Notes: generated by a model from the letters alone, not told the origin. 5,864 nt of DNA from an uncultured Lachnospiraceae bacterium (GCA_902782625.1 CACZNZ010000632.1:1-5864); one strand, 5' to 3'. Positions 1 through 5,530 are shown, counted from the first letter of the stretch. Numbers and translations are program-made.

Positions 1-502
1 AGCAGGTTGAACTGACAAGCTCCAGGATGGTAAAGAGCATCAGATCCGGATACTCACAGGAGAGATGACAGATTCTCATCCGTTCCATATAGTACTCGTA
101 AAAATCCCGGGATTCTTCCGGGATATTTTTTTGCAGTGTGGTCATGAAGATTCCCCAGGAAAGATTCTTGGAAATAAACTTCAGCAGCCCGGGATCTTTT
201 GAGAGCACCCTGACAAAATAATCCACTACAAAGAGAATGATCTCATTAAAATCCGTCAGCTTCTGTGCAAGAAGTTCATTATGTGCCCCGGAGAAAAGCT
301 GTCCGGTCTTATGGATCACAAGACGGTCCCGAAGATCATATTTATCTTTAAAATATAGATAAAAAGTCCCTTTTGCCAGACCTGCCCTTTTAACGATATC
401 GGAGATCGTGGTTTTGGCAAAGCCTTTTTCTCTAAATAGTTCAAAGGCAGTCTGAAACAGCATATTTTTTTTGATCAGTTTGTTGGTAGCCACTTTGCTC
501 AT
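1..502 (-). CDS. TetR/AcrR-family transcriptional repressor (partial, C-terminus outside window)
   Basis: I translated the minus strand from the ATG at 502 and found an open frame of 167 codons running off the window edge. Residues 12-55 form a typical TetR N-terminal DNA-binding domain: a helix (LFQTAFELFREKGFAKTT), then the helix-turn-helix (ISDIVKRAGLAKGTFYLYF), then KDKYDL. From residue 60 on the sequence is helical and poorly conserved, as expected of the ligand-binding and dimerisation domain. Family members are usually 180-220 residues, so perhaps 15-50 residues are missing. The start is supported by AGGAAGG (513-519) 10 nt upstream. The gene diverges from an MMPL exporter gene across 162 bp containing inverted repeats, so it most likely represses that exporter and itself and is released by an exported compound. 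FarR-FarE of S. aureus is a known analogue of this TetR/MMPL layout. The family call is secure; ligand and target are inferred. Confidence 0.93.
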   Translation of the reverse strand, partial: MSKVATNKLIKKNMLFQTAFELFREKGFAKTTISDIVKRAGLAKGTFYLYFKDKYDLRDRLVIHKTGQLFSGAHNELLAQKLTDFNEIILFVVDYFVRVLSKDPGLLKFISKNLSWGIFMTTLQKNIPEESRDFYEYYMERMRICHLSCEYPDLMLFTILELVSSTC

Positions 503-512
503 GGTATAATAA

Positions 513-519
513 CCTTCCT
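513..519 (-). promoter_or_regulatory. Ribosome binding site of the TetR-family gene
   Basis: The minus strand reads AGGAAGG, a good match to the anti-Shine-Dalgarno sequence, with 10 nt to the ATG at 502. It fixes the start codon of the repressor gene. Confidence 0.75.
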
Positions 520-542
520 GTGTAAAAATCTCTATTATTGAC

Positions 543-572
543 ATTATGGACTGATTGGGGAAGAAATGTCAA
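543..572 (-). promoter_or_regulatory. Predicted sigma-A-type promoter of the TetR-family gene
   Basis: On the minus strand TTGACA (567-572, perfect -35) is followed after 18 bp by CATAAT (543-548, one mismatch to TATAAT). Transcription would begin near 536, giving a leader of about 35 nt that contains the ribosome binding site. The -35 box lies 1 bp from the inverted repeat at 574-600, so a protein bound there would hinder RNA polymerase and allow autorepression. Confidence 0.65.
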
Positions 573-573
573 C

Positions 574-600
574 TAAAAAATGACTAAAGTTCATTTTTTA
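574..600. promoter_or_regulatory. Perfect inverted repeat, probable operator between the divergent promoters
   Basis: The arms TAAAAAATGA (574-583) and TCATTTTTTA (591-600) are exact reverse complements with a 7-bp spacer (CTAAAGT). The core reads TGAC-N5-TTCA. The repeat sits exactly between the two predicted -35 boxes (567-572 minus, 604-609 plus). This is the usual place and size for a TetR-family operator controlling two divergent genes. The arms are AT-rich, which weakens the statistical case, but the position strengthens it. Binding by the adjacent TetR protein is inferred. Confidence 0.6.
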
Positions 601-603
601 CTA

Positions 604-631
604 TTGACCAACAGTCATTTTCGGCTATAAT
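604..631 (+). promoter_or_regulatory. Predicted sigma-A-type promoter of the exporter operon
   Basis: TTGACC (604-609, five of six -35 bases) is followed after 16 bp by a perfect TATAAT (626-631). Transcription should start near 638, leaving a short leader of about 26 nt before the TTG start. The -35 box lies inside the imperfect operator-like site 605-617 and next to the larger inverted repeat, so this promoter is well placed for repression by the divergent TetR protein. Confidence 0.72.
605..617. promoter_or_regulatory. Second operator-like site overlapping the exporter -35 box
   Basis: The 13-bp site TGACCAACAGTCA has arms TGAC and GTCA around a 5-bp spacer. It resembles the core of the upstream inverted repeat (TGACTAAAGTTCA, 581-593) and starts 24 bp from it. 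TGAC/GTCA half-sites are common in operators of Gram-positive TetR-family repressors. Occupancy would cover the -35 element directly. Confidence 0.45.
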
Positions 632-650
632 ATAAAAGGATTAGAAAACT

Positions 651-656
651 AGGAGG
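651..656 (+). promoter_or_regulatory. Ribosome binding site that fixes the TTG start of the exporter
   Basis: AGGAGG is a perfect core Shine-Dalgarno sequence and stands 8 nt before the TTG at 665-667. No ATG or GTG in the same frame lies at a suitable distance, so the site decides in favour of the TTG start. Confidence 0.85.
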
Positions 657-664
657 AAAAAGTT

Positions 665-2743
665 TTGATTCGATTAGGAAAATGGATTGCAAAATATAAG
701 CTGATTGTGTTGATTATCGGTTTTGCATTACTGATTCCTTCTGTCATCGGAACGATTGGCACCCGTGTAAATTATGATCTTCTCAGTTACCTGCCAAAAT
801 CACTGGAAACAGTGAACGGACAGGATATCATGGTGGACGAATACGGGATGGGTGCCTTTTCCATGGTAATTGTGGAAGATATGGAACTCAAAGATGTGCA
901 GAAGCTTAAGAAAAAAATCCTGAAAGTAGACCATGTGAAAAATGTTCTCTGGTACGATGATGTAGCCGATATCAGCATGCCTGTAGATATGATTCCGAAA
1001 AAACTGCGGAAAGCATTTTTTAACGGAGATGCCACGATGATGATCGCCCTGATCGATGACACCACTTCGTCTGATGAAGCGATGAACGCTGTGGCGGACA
1101 TGAGAAAGATTGTCACAAAACACTGTTACATCAGCGGTATGAGCGGTGTGGTAAACGACATCAAGGATATCGCTCTGGAGGAGCTCCCTATGTATGTTGT
1201 GGTGGCAGCTCTTTTATCGTTGCTTGTTCTTGAGCTTACCGGAGAGTCTTTCCTGGTGCCGGTATTTTTTCTGATGAGTATCGGAATTGCTATTTTGTAT
1301 AATCTGGGGACAAATATTTTTCTGGGGCAGGTCTCCTATATTACCAAAGCGTTGACAGCTGTGCTGCAGCTTGGGGTAACGATGGACTATTCTATCTTTC
1401 TGCTCCACAGTTACGAAGAGTTCAGGGAAGAATACTCTGATAAGAATGAGGCCATGGGCCATGCAATCGCTGCTACATTTTCTTCGATCGTAGGAAGCTC
1501 GGTCACAACGGTGGCAGGATTTGTTGCTCTTTGTTTTATGACATTTGCCCTCGGACGGGATCTGGGTATTGTCATGGCTAAAGGCGTTTTGATCGGTGTC
1601 GTGACCTGTGTGACAATCCTTCCGGCACTGCTTCTGTTCTTTGAAAAGCCGATTGAGAAGACCAGGCATAAACCCTTGATTCCGGTAATGGATAAGTTGA
1701 GCGATCTGATTGTGAAGCACCGTTATATTGCGATCGGTGCATTTCTGATTCTTCTGATTCCTGCCGTCTATGGCAATAACCGTACAAAGATTTATTATGA
1801 CATAGCGAAGTCCCTTCCACAGGATCTTGCCTGTAATCAGGCTACCAAAAAGCTGGAGGAGACTTTTCATATGAATTCGGTCTACATGGTGATGTTTGAT
1901 AAGGATCTGCCTACAGCGAAAAAAACCGCCATGAGTGATAAGATCGAAGAAATCAAAGGGGTGAAATGGTGTATCGGGATGAATACCATGGTTGGCCCTG
2001 CTGTTCCGGAATCCATGATTCCAGAAAAACTACGAAGCAAGATGCAAAGCGACAAGCATGAAATGATGTTTGTCGGGTCGGAATATCAGCCAGCTACAGA
2101 CGAGGTCAATGCCCAGATCAAATCCGTAGGTCGTGTTACCAAAAAGATAGATCCTACGTCTATCATGATTGGCGAAGCGCCGCTGATGAATGATCTGCAG
2201 GATGTAACGGATGTCGATATCCGTAATGTCAATATTGCTTCTGCAGCAGCGATCTTTGTGATCATTATGCTGTTGTTCAAATCGATTTCCCTTCCGGTGA
2301 TCCTTGTAGCGATCATCGAGTTTGCTATTATATTAAACATGGCGATTCCCTACTATATGGGAACCGAGCTTCCTTTTGTGGCCAGTATCGTTGTCGGTAC
2401 GATCCAGCTCGGAGCAACGGTAGATTATGCGATCGTCATGACCACACGCTACCTTACGGAGAGAGAAGAGGGCAAAGATAAGTGGGAGGCAGTATCTCTG
2501 ACACACAGAGCGAATATCTTATCGATATTTACCAGTGCGATGAGTCTGTTTGCCGCTACTTTTGGGGTCGCCCTCTATTCCAGGGTGGATATGATCGGAT
2601 CGATCTGTACCTTACTGGCGCGTGGGGCTTTAATGAGCATGTTTATTGTTATTACACTGTTGCCGGCACTGCTCCTGCTTTTTGATGGTGTCATCTGCAG
2701 GACGACAATGGGAATGAGACAGAAAAATGGAGGACAAATATGA
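665..2743 (+). CDS. MMPL/RND-superfamily membrane exporter (12 TM)
   Basis: This complete 692-residue protein has the two-fold RND layout. TM1 (about 11-31) is followed by extracellular domain 1 (35-172) and TM2-6 (176-327). A cytoplasmic linker precedes TM7 (352-370), extracellular domain 2 (372-520) and TM8-12 (522-675). The halves share QLGVTMDYSIFL (235-246) and QLGATVDYAIVM (581-592). Their Asp-Tyr pairs (D241-Y242, D587-Y588) match the proton-relay pairs known in mycobacterial MmpL3. The outer domains share PVDMIPKKLR (106-115) and PESMIPEKLR (448-457). The length is near the usual size for short Gram-positive MMPL proteins such as FarE or YdgH, and there is no long coiled-coil insertion. 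It should use the proton gradient to move lipids, fatty acids or amphiphilic drugs outward; the substrate cannot be read from sequence. The start is TTG with a strong ribosome binding site. The stop overlaps the next gene by 4 bp, so the two are probably translationally coupled. The divergent TetR gene is the likely regulator. Confidence 0.93.
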   Translation: MIRLGKWIAKYKLIVLIIGFALLIPSVIGTIGTRVNYDLLSYLPKSLETVNGQDIMVDEYGMGAFSMVIVEDMELKDVQKLKKKILKVDHVKNVLWYDDVADISMPVDMIPKKLRKAFFNGDATMMIALIDDTTSSDEAMNAVADMRKIVTKHCYISGMSGVVNDIKDIALEELPMYVVVAALLSLLVLELTGESFLVPVFFLMSIGIAILYNLGTNIFLGQVSYITKALTAVLQLGVTMDYSIFLLHSYEEFREEYSDKNEAMGHAIAATFSSIVGSSVTTVAGFVALCFMTFALGRDLGIVMAKGVLIGVVTCVTILPALLLFFEKPIEKTRHKPLIPVMDKLSDLIVKHRYIAIGAFLILLIPAVYGNNRTKIYYDIAKSLPQDLACNQATKKLEETFHMNSVYMVMFDKDLPTAKKTAMSDKIEEIKGVKWCIGMNTMVGPAVPESMIPEKLRSKMQSDKHEMMFVGSEYQPATDEVNAQIKSVGRVTKKIDPTSIMIGEAPLMNDLQDVTDVDIRNVNIASAAAIFVIIMLLFKSISLPVILVAIIEFAIILNMAIPYYMGTELPFVASIVVGTIQLGATVDYAIVMTTRYLTEREEGKDKWEAVSLTHRANILSIFTSAMSLFAATFGVALYSRVDMIGSICTLLARGALMSMFIVITLLPALLLLFDGVICRTTMGMRQKNGGQI
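2729..2733 (+). promoter_or_regulatory. Ribosome binding site of the heptad-repeat protein, inside the exporter gene
   Basis: GGAGG lies 6 nt before the ATG at 2740 and within the last codons of the exporter gene. With the ATGA overlap (2740-2743) it supports coupled translation at similar stoichiometry. Confidence 0.8.
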
Positions 2744-2841
2744 GAAACAGGCATTTTGTAAAAATGGGAGCCAGAGCATTTGCAACGATCATGAGTGTAG
2801 CGATGGCGGTTACATTTGTCATGCCCGCAAACCTGCTGGCC
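2740..2841 (+). other. Signal peptide of the heptad-repeat protein
   Basis: Residues 1-34 have a basic start (R2, R4, K8, R12), a hydrophobic core (about 13-28, AFATIMSVAMAVTFVM) and a likely type I signal peptidase site after ANLLA (A34), followed by KEKKDDK. No cysteine is present, so it is not a lipoprotein. Cleavage is probable, but retention as an N-terminal membrane anchor cannot be excluded from sequence. Confidence 0.8.
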
Positions 2842-5388
2842 AAGGAAAAGAAGGACGATAAGACTGAGACTGTCTATGTCAATGCCGGCACGGACGGAAC
2901 TGCAGAAAAGATCACAGTGAGCAACTGGCTCAACAACGAAGACAAGAATGCAGATATCCAGGATTTCACAACTCTGCAGAACATTAAAAATGTGAAAGGG
3001 GAAGAAATCTATGAAGAAAATGAAGACGGAACCATAACCTGGAAAGCAGGTGGTAATGACATTTACTATCAGGGTGAATCTAATGAGAAGCTTCCGGTAG
3101 GGGTAAAGGTGACGTATTATCTTGACGGAAAAGAGATCGATGGAAAGGATCTGGCCGGAAAGAGCGGCAAAGTAAAGATCCGTCTGGATTATTCCAATGA
3201 TTCTTTTACCAAGGTAAAAGTAAAGAATAAATCCTACACGATTCATACACCGTTTACGGTAATTTCTGCCCTGATTATGCCCGGAGAGCATTTTTCCAAT
3301 GTGCAGGTAGAGAACGGGCGGGCTGTCAATGACGGAGATAAGAATATCGTGATCGGGTATGCAATGCCCGGATTAAAAGACAGTCTTGCACTGGGATCTT
3401 ATAAAGAACTTGATGATGTTGATATTCCTGAATATGTGGAAGTGACAGCAGATGCCAAAGATTTTGAACTTTCAATGACAGCTTCTGTTGTAACGAACGG
3501 AGTGCTTGGGGATATCGATACCAAGAATCTGAGCGATCTTGATGATCTGCAGGAGGATATGGATAAGCTGACGGATGCTTCTGCAAAACTTGTGGACGGA
3601 TCCAGAGAACTTTCTGACGGTGTCGGGACACTGGCTGATTCCTTTGGGACTTATGCCAAAGGAATGGGCACTGCCAACAAAGGATCAAAGGAGTTGTCAA
3701 AAGGTCTCAAAACGCTCAATGCTAATTCTTCCAAACTCCTTACCGGGGCTGATGACCTGAAAGACGGGATCAAAGAGCTGAAGAAGGGATCCAAATCTTT
3801 AAAAGACGGTATTAAAGCATATACAGAAGGATCGGCCTCCTTAGAGGATGGTATCGAAACTGCGAATAACGGGTCAACGACACTGGTGTCCGGTGCAAAA
3901 TCATTAAAAAACGGGGTCCATTCCTACACTGCGGGTACCAATGAACTGGCAGGCGGGATTTCACAGCTTCATGGAGAGACCTCCAAGCTTAAGAATGTGC
4001 AATTCCCGGATGAGGATTCAGTAAAAGAGGTCATTACAGCTTTGACAAAAGTCAAAAATGCTGCGGACAATATTGCGACCCAGACTGGCGCTCTTCAGAA
4101 GGCGGCAGGCAATATCGGCAATCTTGAAAAAGACTTTTCCTCTCATTCAGGGGCTCTTTCAGGACATATGCAGGATCTGATCTCCCATGCATCGAATCTG
4201 AAAAAGGAAGCGGAGGATAAGGCAGAAAGTTCAGCAAGGGAATCAGCAAAGAAAGCGGCGCAGGAAGCAGCGAACAAAGCAGTCTCGAAAGCCAATTCAG
4301 AGCTGAAATCCAAAGTGAACAAAGCCAATGAACAGGTGAAATCCGTCAAGGAAACTGCGAATTCGAAGCTTGGCAGTGCCAGTGATAAGATGAGTAGTGC
4401 AAAAAACAAGTTGAGTTTTAATACGGATGGAATGACATCGGAACAGATTGCCGCAGTGAATGCGGCAAAAGAAATCCTTTCCGGAGGAGCAGGAAGTGTA
4501 GATGCAGATGAGATCTCCGCAGATGAGATTTCTAATGTGGATGTAGGAGATATCAGTGTCAATGCCTCCATCAACATGAGTGTGGATAGTGATGTATCCA
4601 ATATAAAAAGTGATCTTCAAAAGATCAAGGGAACCTTTGACAGTGCCCATGGTAATCTTTCTGAGATCTCCGGAAAGGCTTCTGCTCTGTCTGAGAAGTT
4701 TGAAGAGCTCCAGTCAAGAGCCCAGGAAGTAAGTAAGAAAGCAGAGGCTTTAAACGCTGCCCTTAAGCAGCTTCCGACTCTGAAAGGAAAGCTGAACGAT
4801 CTTGTCAGTGCAGTTGATAAAATGGATGCCGGTGCGAAGAAACTGAAATCCAACAGCAAAGCACTCAATGACGGAGCTGACCAGGTAGCAGGTGGAGCAA
4901 ATACGCTTTCTAATGGCCTGGGTACTCTTTATAACGGTGCAAAGAAACTCAATAAGAACAATAAAAGTCTGACAGGAGGAGCAACAGCACTCTATAACGG
5001 AACGAAGAAGCTCTATACAGGATCCGGGACCCTCTACAGTGGCTTTGATTTGTTTGCAGACGGTGTAGGGCTATCTGCGAAAGGTGGAAAGCAGCTGGCA
5101 GACGGTATGAGCAAACTGACTTCGGCAACCGGTAAGATCGACAGTGGCATCAATGTTCTTCGGGACGGAGCCGGCCAACTCGCGAACGGCATCGGAGAAT
5201 TTGATGAAGAAGGAATCTCCAAACTTGCCGATCTTGCAGGCGATGATCTGCAGAATGTCGTGGATCATGTCAAAGCTGTAAAAAAAGCTGACAACAAATA
5301 CAATACTTTCAGCGGTAAAGCAGATAATGCTAAGGGAAGTGTGAAGTTCATCATAGAGACAGATTCAATCGGTACAGACGAAGAATGA
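2740..5388 (+). CDS. Secreted xxxLxxG heptad-repeat coiled-coil protein, putative partner of the MMPL exporter
   Basis: This complete 882-residue protein begins with a signal peptide (1-34). A beta-rich domain follows (about 41-255), with segments such as ETVYVNAG, KITVSNWL, KVTYYLDGKEI and GKVKIRLDYSN. Two runs of xxxLxxG heptads (281-406 and 692-817) follow the pattern catalogued for YhgE/Pip-type proteins. Between them lie Ala/Lys/Glu-rich helix (about 420-557), an acidic Ser/Ile-rich stretch (580-620) and more helix (621-690). The tail (851-874, with KYNTFSG and GSVKFIIETDSI) has no membrane segment, LPXTG motif or lipobox. I saw no cysteine in the chain. Unlike YhgE/Pip proteins it lacks a C-terminal membrane domain; the MMPL encoded just upstream may supply that part. 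The 4-bp overlap with the exporter argues for joint function. I infer an extracellular stalk, conduit or substrate-accepting partner. A role in cell-wall or phage-receptor biology, as for YhgE/Pip, is the main alternative. The exact function is unknown. Confidence 0.88.
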   Translation: MRNRHFVKMGARAFATIMSVAMAVTFVMPANLLAKEKKDDKTETVYVNAGTDGTAEKITVSNWLNNEDKNADIQDFTTLQNIKNVKGEEIYEENEDGTITWKAGGNDIYYQGESNEKLPVGVKVTYYLDGKEIDGKDLAGKSGKVKIRLDYSNDSFTKVKVKNKSYTIHTPFTVISALIMPGEHFSNVQVENGRAVNDGDKNIVIGYAMPGLKDSLALGSYKELDDVDIPEYVEVTADAKDFELSMTASVVTNGVLGDIDTKNLSDLDDLQEDMDKLTDASAKLVDGSRELSDGVGTLADSFGTYAKGMGTANKGSKELSKGLKTLNANSSKLLTGADDLKDGIKELKKGSKSLKDGIKAYTEGSASLEDGIETANNGSTTLVSGAKSLKNGVHSYTAGTNELAGGISQLHGETSKLKNVQFPDEDSVKEVITALTKVKNAADNIATQTGALQKAAGNIGNLEKDFSSHSGALSGHMQDLISHASNLKKEAEDKAESSARESAKKAAQEAANKAVSKANSELKSKVNKANEQVKSVKETANSKLGSASDKMSSAKNKLSFNTDGMTSEQIAAVNAAKEILSGGAGSVDADEISADEISNVDVGDISVNASINMSVDSDVSNIKSDLQKIKGTFDSAHGNLSEISGKASALSEKFEELQSRAQEVSKKAEALNAALKQLPTLKGKLNDLVSAVDKMDAGAKKLKSNSKALNDGADQVAGGANTLSNGLGTLYNGAKKLNKNNKSLTGGATALYNGTKKLYTGSGTLYSGFDLFADGVGLSAKGGKQLADGMSKLTSATGKIDSGINVLRDGAGQLANGIGEFDEEGISKLADLAGDDLQNVVDHVKAVKKADNKYNTFSGKADNAKGSVKFIIETDSIGTDEE
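3580..3957 (+). repeat. Heptad block A: 18 consecutive xxxLxxG units (residues 281-406)
   Basis: The seven-residue register is unbroken. The seventh position is Gly in 16 of 18 units (287 to 406); the exceptions are Ser301 and Asn329. The fourth position is mostly Leu, otherwise Tyr or Ala. Examples are SRELSDG, IKELKKG, SKSLKDG and NELAGG. At DNA level the 21-bp units have diverged, so this is a protein-level repeat under selection rather than a recent tandem expansion. Confidence 0.88.
4504..4533 (+). repeat. 15-bp tandem duplication encoding ADEIS-ADEIS
   Basis: Two adjacent 15-bp units (4504-4518 and 4519-4533) match at 13 of 15 positions and encode ADEIS twice (residues 589-598). The two differences are synonymous C/T changes. 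The repeat lies in the acidic stretch between the two halves of the coiled-coil protein and looks like a fairly recent in-frame duplication. Confidence 0.7.
4813..5190 (+). repeat. Heptad block B: 18 consecutive xxxLxxG units (residues 692-817)
   Basis: The register is again unbroken. The seventh position is Gly in 15 of 18 units (698 to 817); the exceptions are Asn705, Asn740 and Ala796. Units such as LGTLYNG, TKKLYTG, SGTLYSG and KQLADG carry more Tyr than block A. The number of units equals that of block A. The seventh unit of each block ends in Asn within a similar context (LNANSSKLLTG and LNKNNKSLTGG), which suggests the blocks share ancestry. Confidence 0.87.
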
Positions 5389-5399
5389 TGAAAAATCGC

Positions 5400-5428
5400 T
5401 TGCACTTTTGCATAGATACTGTTATAAT
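5400..5428 (+). promoter_or_regulatory. Predicted strong promoter of the rimP operon (extended -10)
   Basis: TTGCAC (5400-5405) is followed after exactly 17 bp by a perfect TATAAT (5423-5428), preceded by TG one base upstream (TGTTATAAT, extended -10). Transcription should start near 5435. It begins only 12 bp after the stop of the preceding gene, so rimP has its own promoter. Confidence 0.78.
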
Positions 5429-5449
5429 GGCATAGATAACTTTTTGATT

Positions 5450-5476
5450 AAAGAGTGGGCGAAGGCCCACTCTTTT
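5450..5476 (+). terminator. Terminator-like hairpin in the rimP leader, also downstream of the exporter operon
   Basis: The arms AAAGAGTGGGC (5450-5460) and GCCCACTCTTT (5465-5475) pair perfectly over 11 bp around a GAAG loop. The following U-tract is short (TTTT, then C), partly inside the stem. The hairpin is well placed to terminate the exporter operon 62 nt after its last stop codon. It also lies about 15 nt after the predicted rimP start site, so rimP transcripts must pass it. Similar leader terminators are known in the ylxS(rimP)-nusA operon of Bacillus subtilis, where NusA autoregulates. That mechanism here is inferred. Confidence 0.75.
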
Positions 5477-5518
5477 CTAGTGTGGAACCATTTTTACCCA
5501 CACAGCAGGTCGTAAAGA

Positions 5519-5524
5519 AGGTGA
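5519..5524 (+). promoter_or_regulatory. Ribosome binding site of rimP
   Basis: AGGTGA pairs with the 3' part of the anti-Shine-Dalgarno sequence (GGAGGTGATC register) and lies 6 nt before the ATG at 5531. Confidence 0.7.
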
Positions 5525-5530
5525 GACAAC

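Noticed and set aside
1214..1870. Minus-strand open frame of 218 codons
   Set aside because: It is fully antisense to the exporter coding region, rich in His, Cys and Gln with no family signature; the plus frame is unmistakably an RND transporter.
2575..3291. Minus-strand open frame of 238 codons
   Set aside because: It lies antisense to the end of the exporter and the start of the heptad-protein gene. Its composition (many Cys, Phe and His, no recognisable domain) is typical of a shadow frame, and it has no convincing ribosome binding site or promoter.
4143..4601. Minus-strand open frame of 152 codons, seemingly hydrophobic
   Set aside because: Its Ala/Ser/Phe/Leu-rich sequence is simply the complement of the Lys/Glu/Ala/Ser-rich helical region of the heptad protein.
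3580..5190. 21-bp periodic DNA considered as a minisatellite or CRISPR-like array
   Set aside because: The units show no nucleotide identity beyond the codons for Leu, Gly and a few others; the period reflects protein heptads, and there are no identical repeats with unique spacers.
5427..5435. Tiny leader peptide ATG-GCA-TAG near the rimP start site
   Set aside because: It overlaps the -10 box and the predicted transcription start, so it would not be transcribed intact, and it has no ribosome binding site.
5389..5530. Riboswitch or small RNA gene between the heptad protein and rimP
   Set aside because: The leader is only about 95 nt from the predicted start site and shows two simple hairpins but no recognisable riboswitch core; attenuation by the hairpin is the simpler reading.
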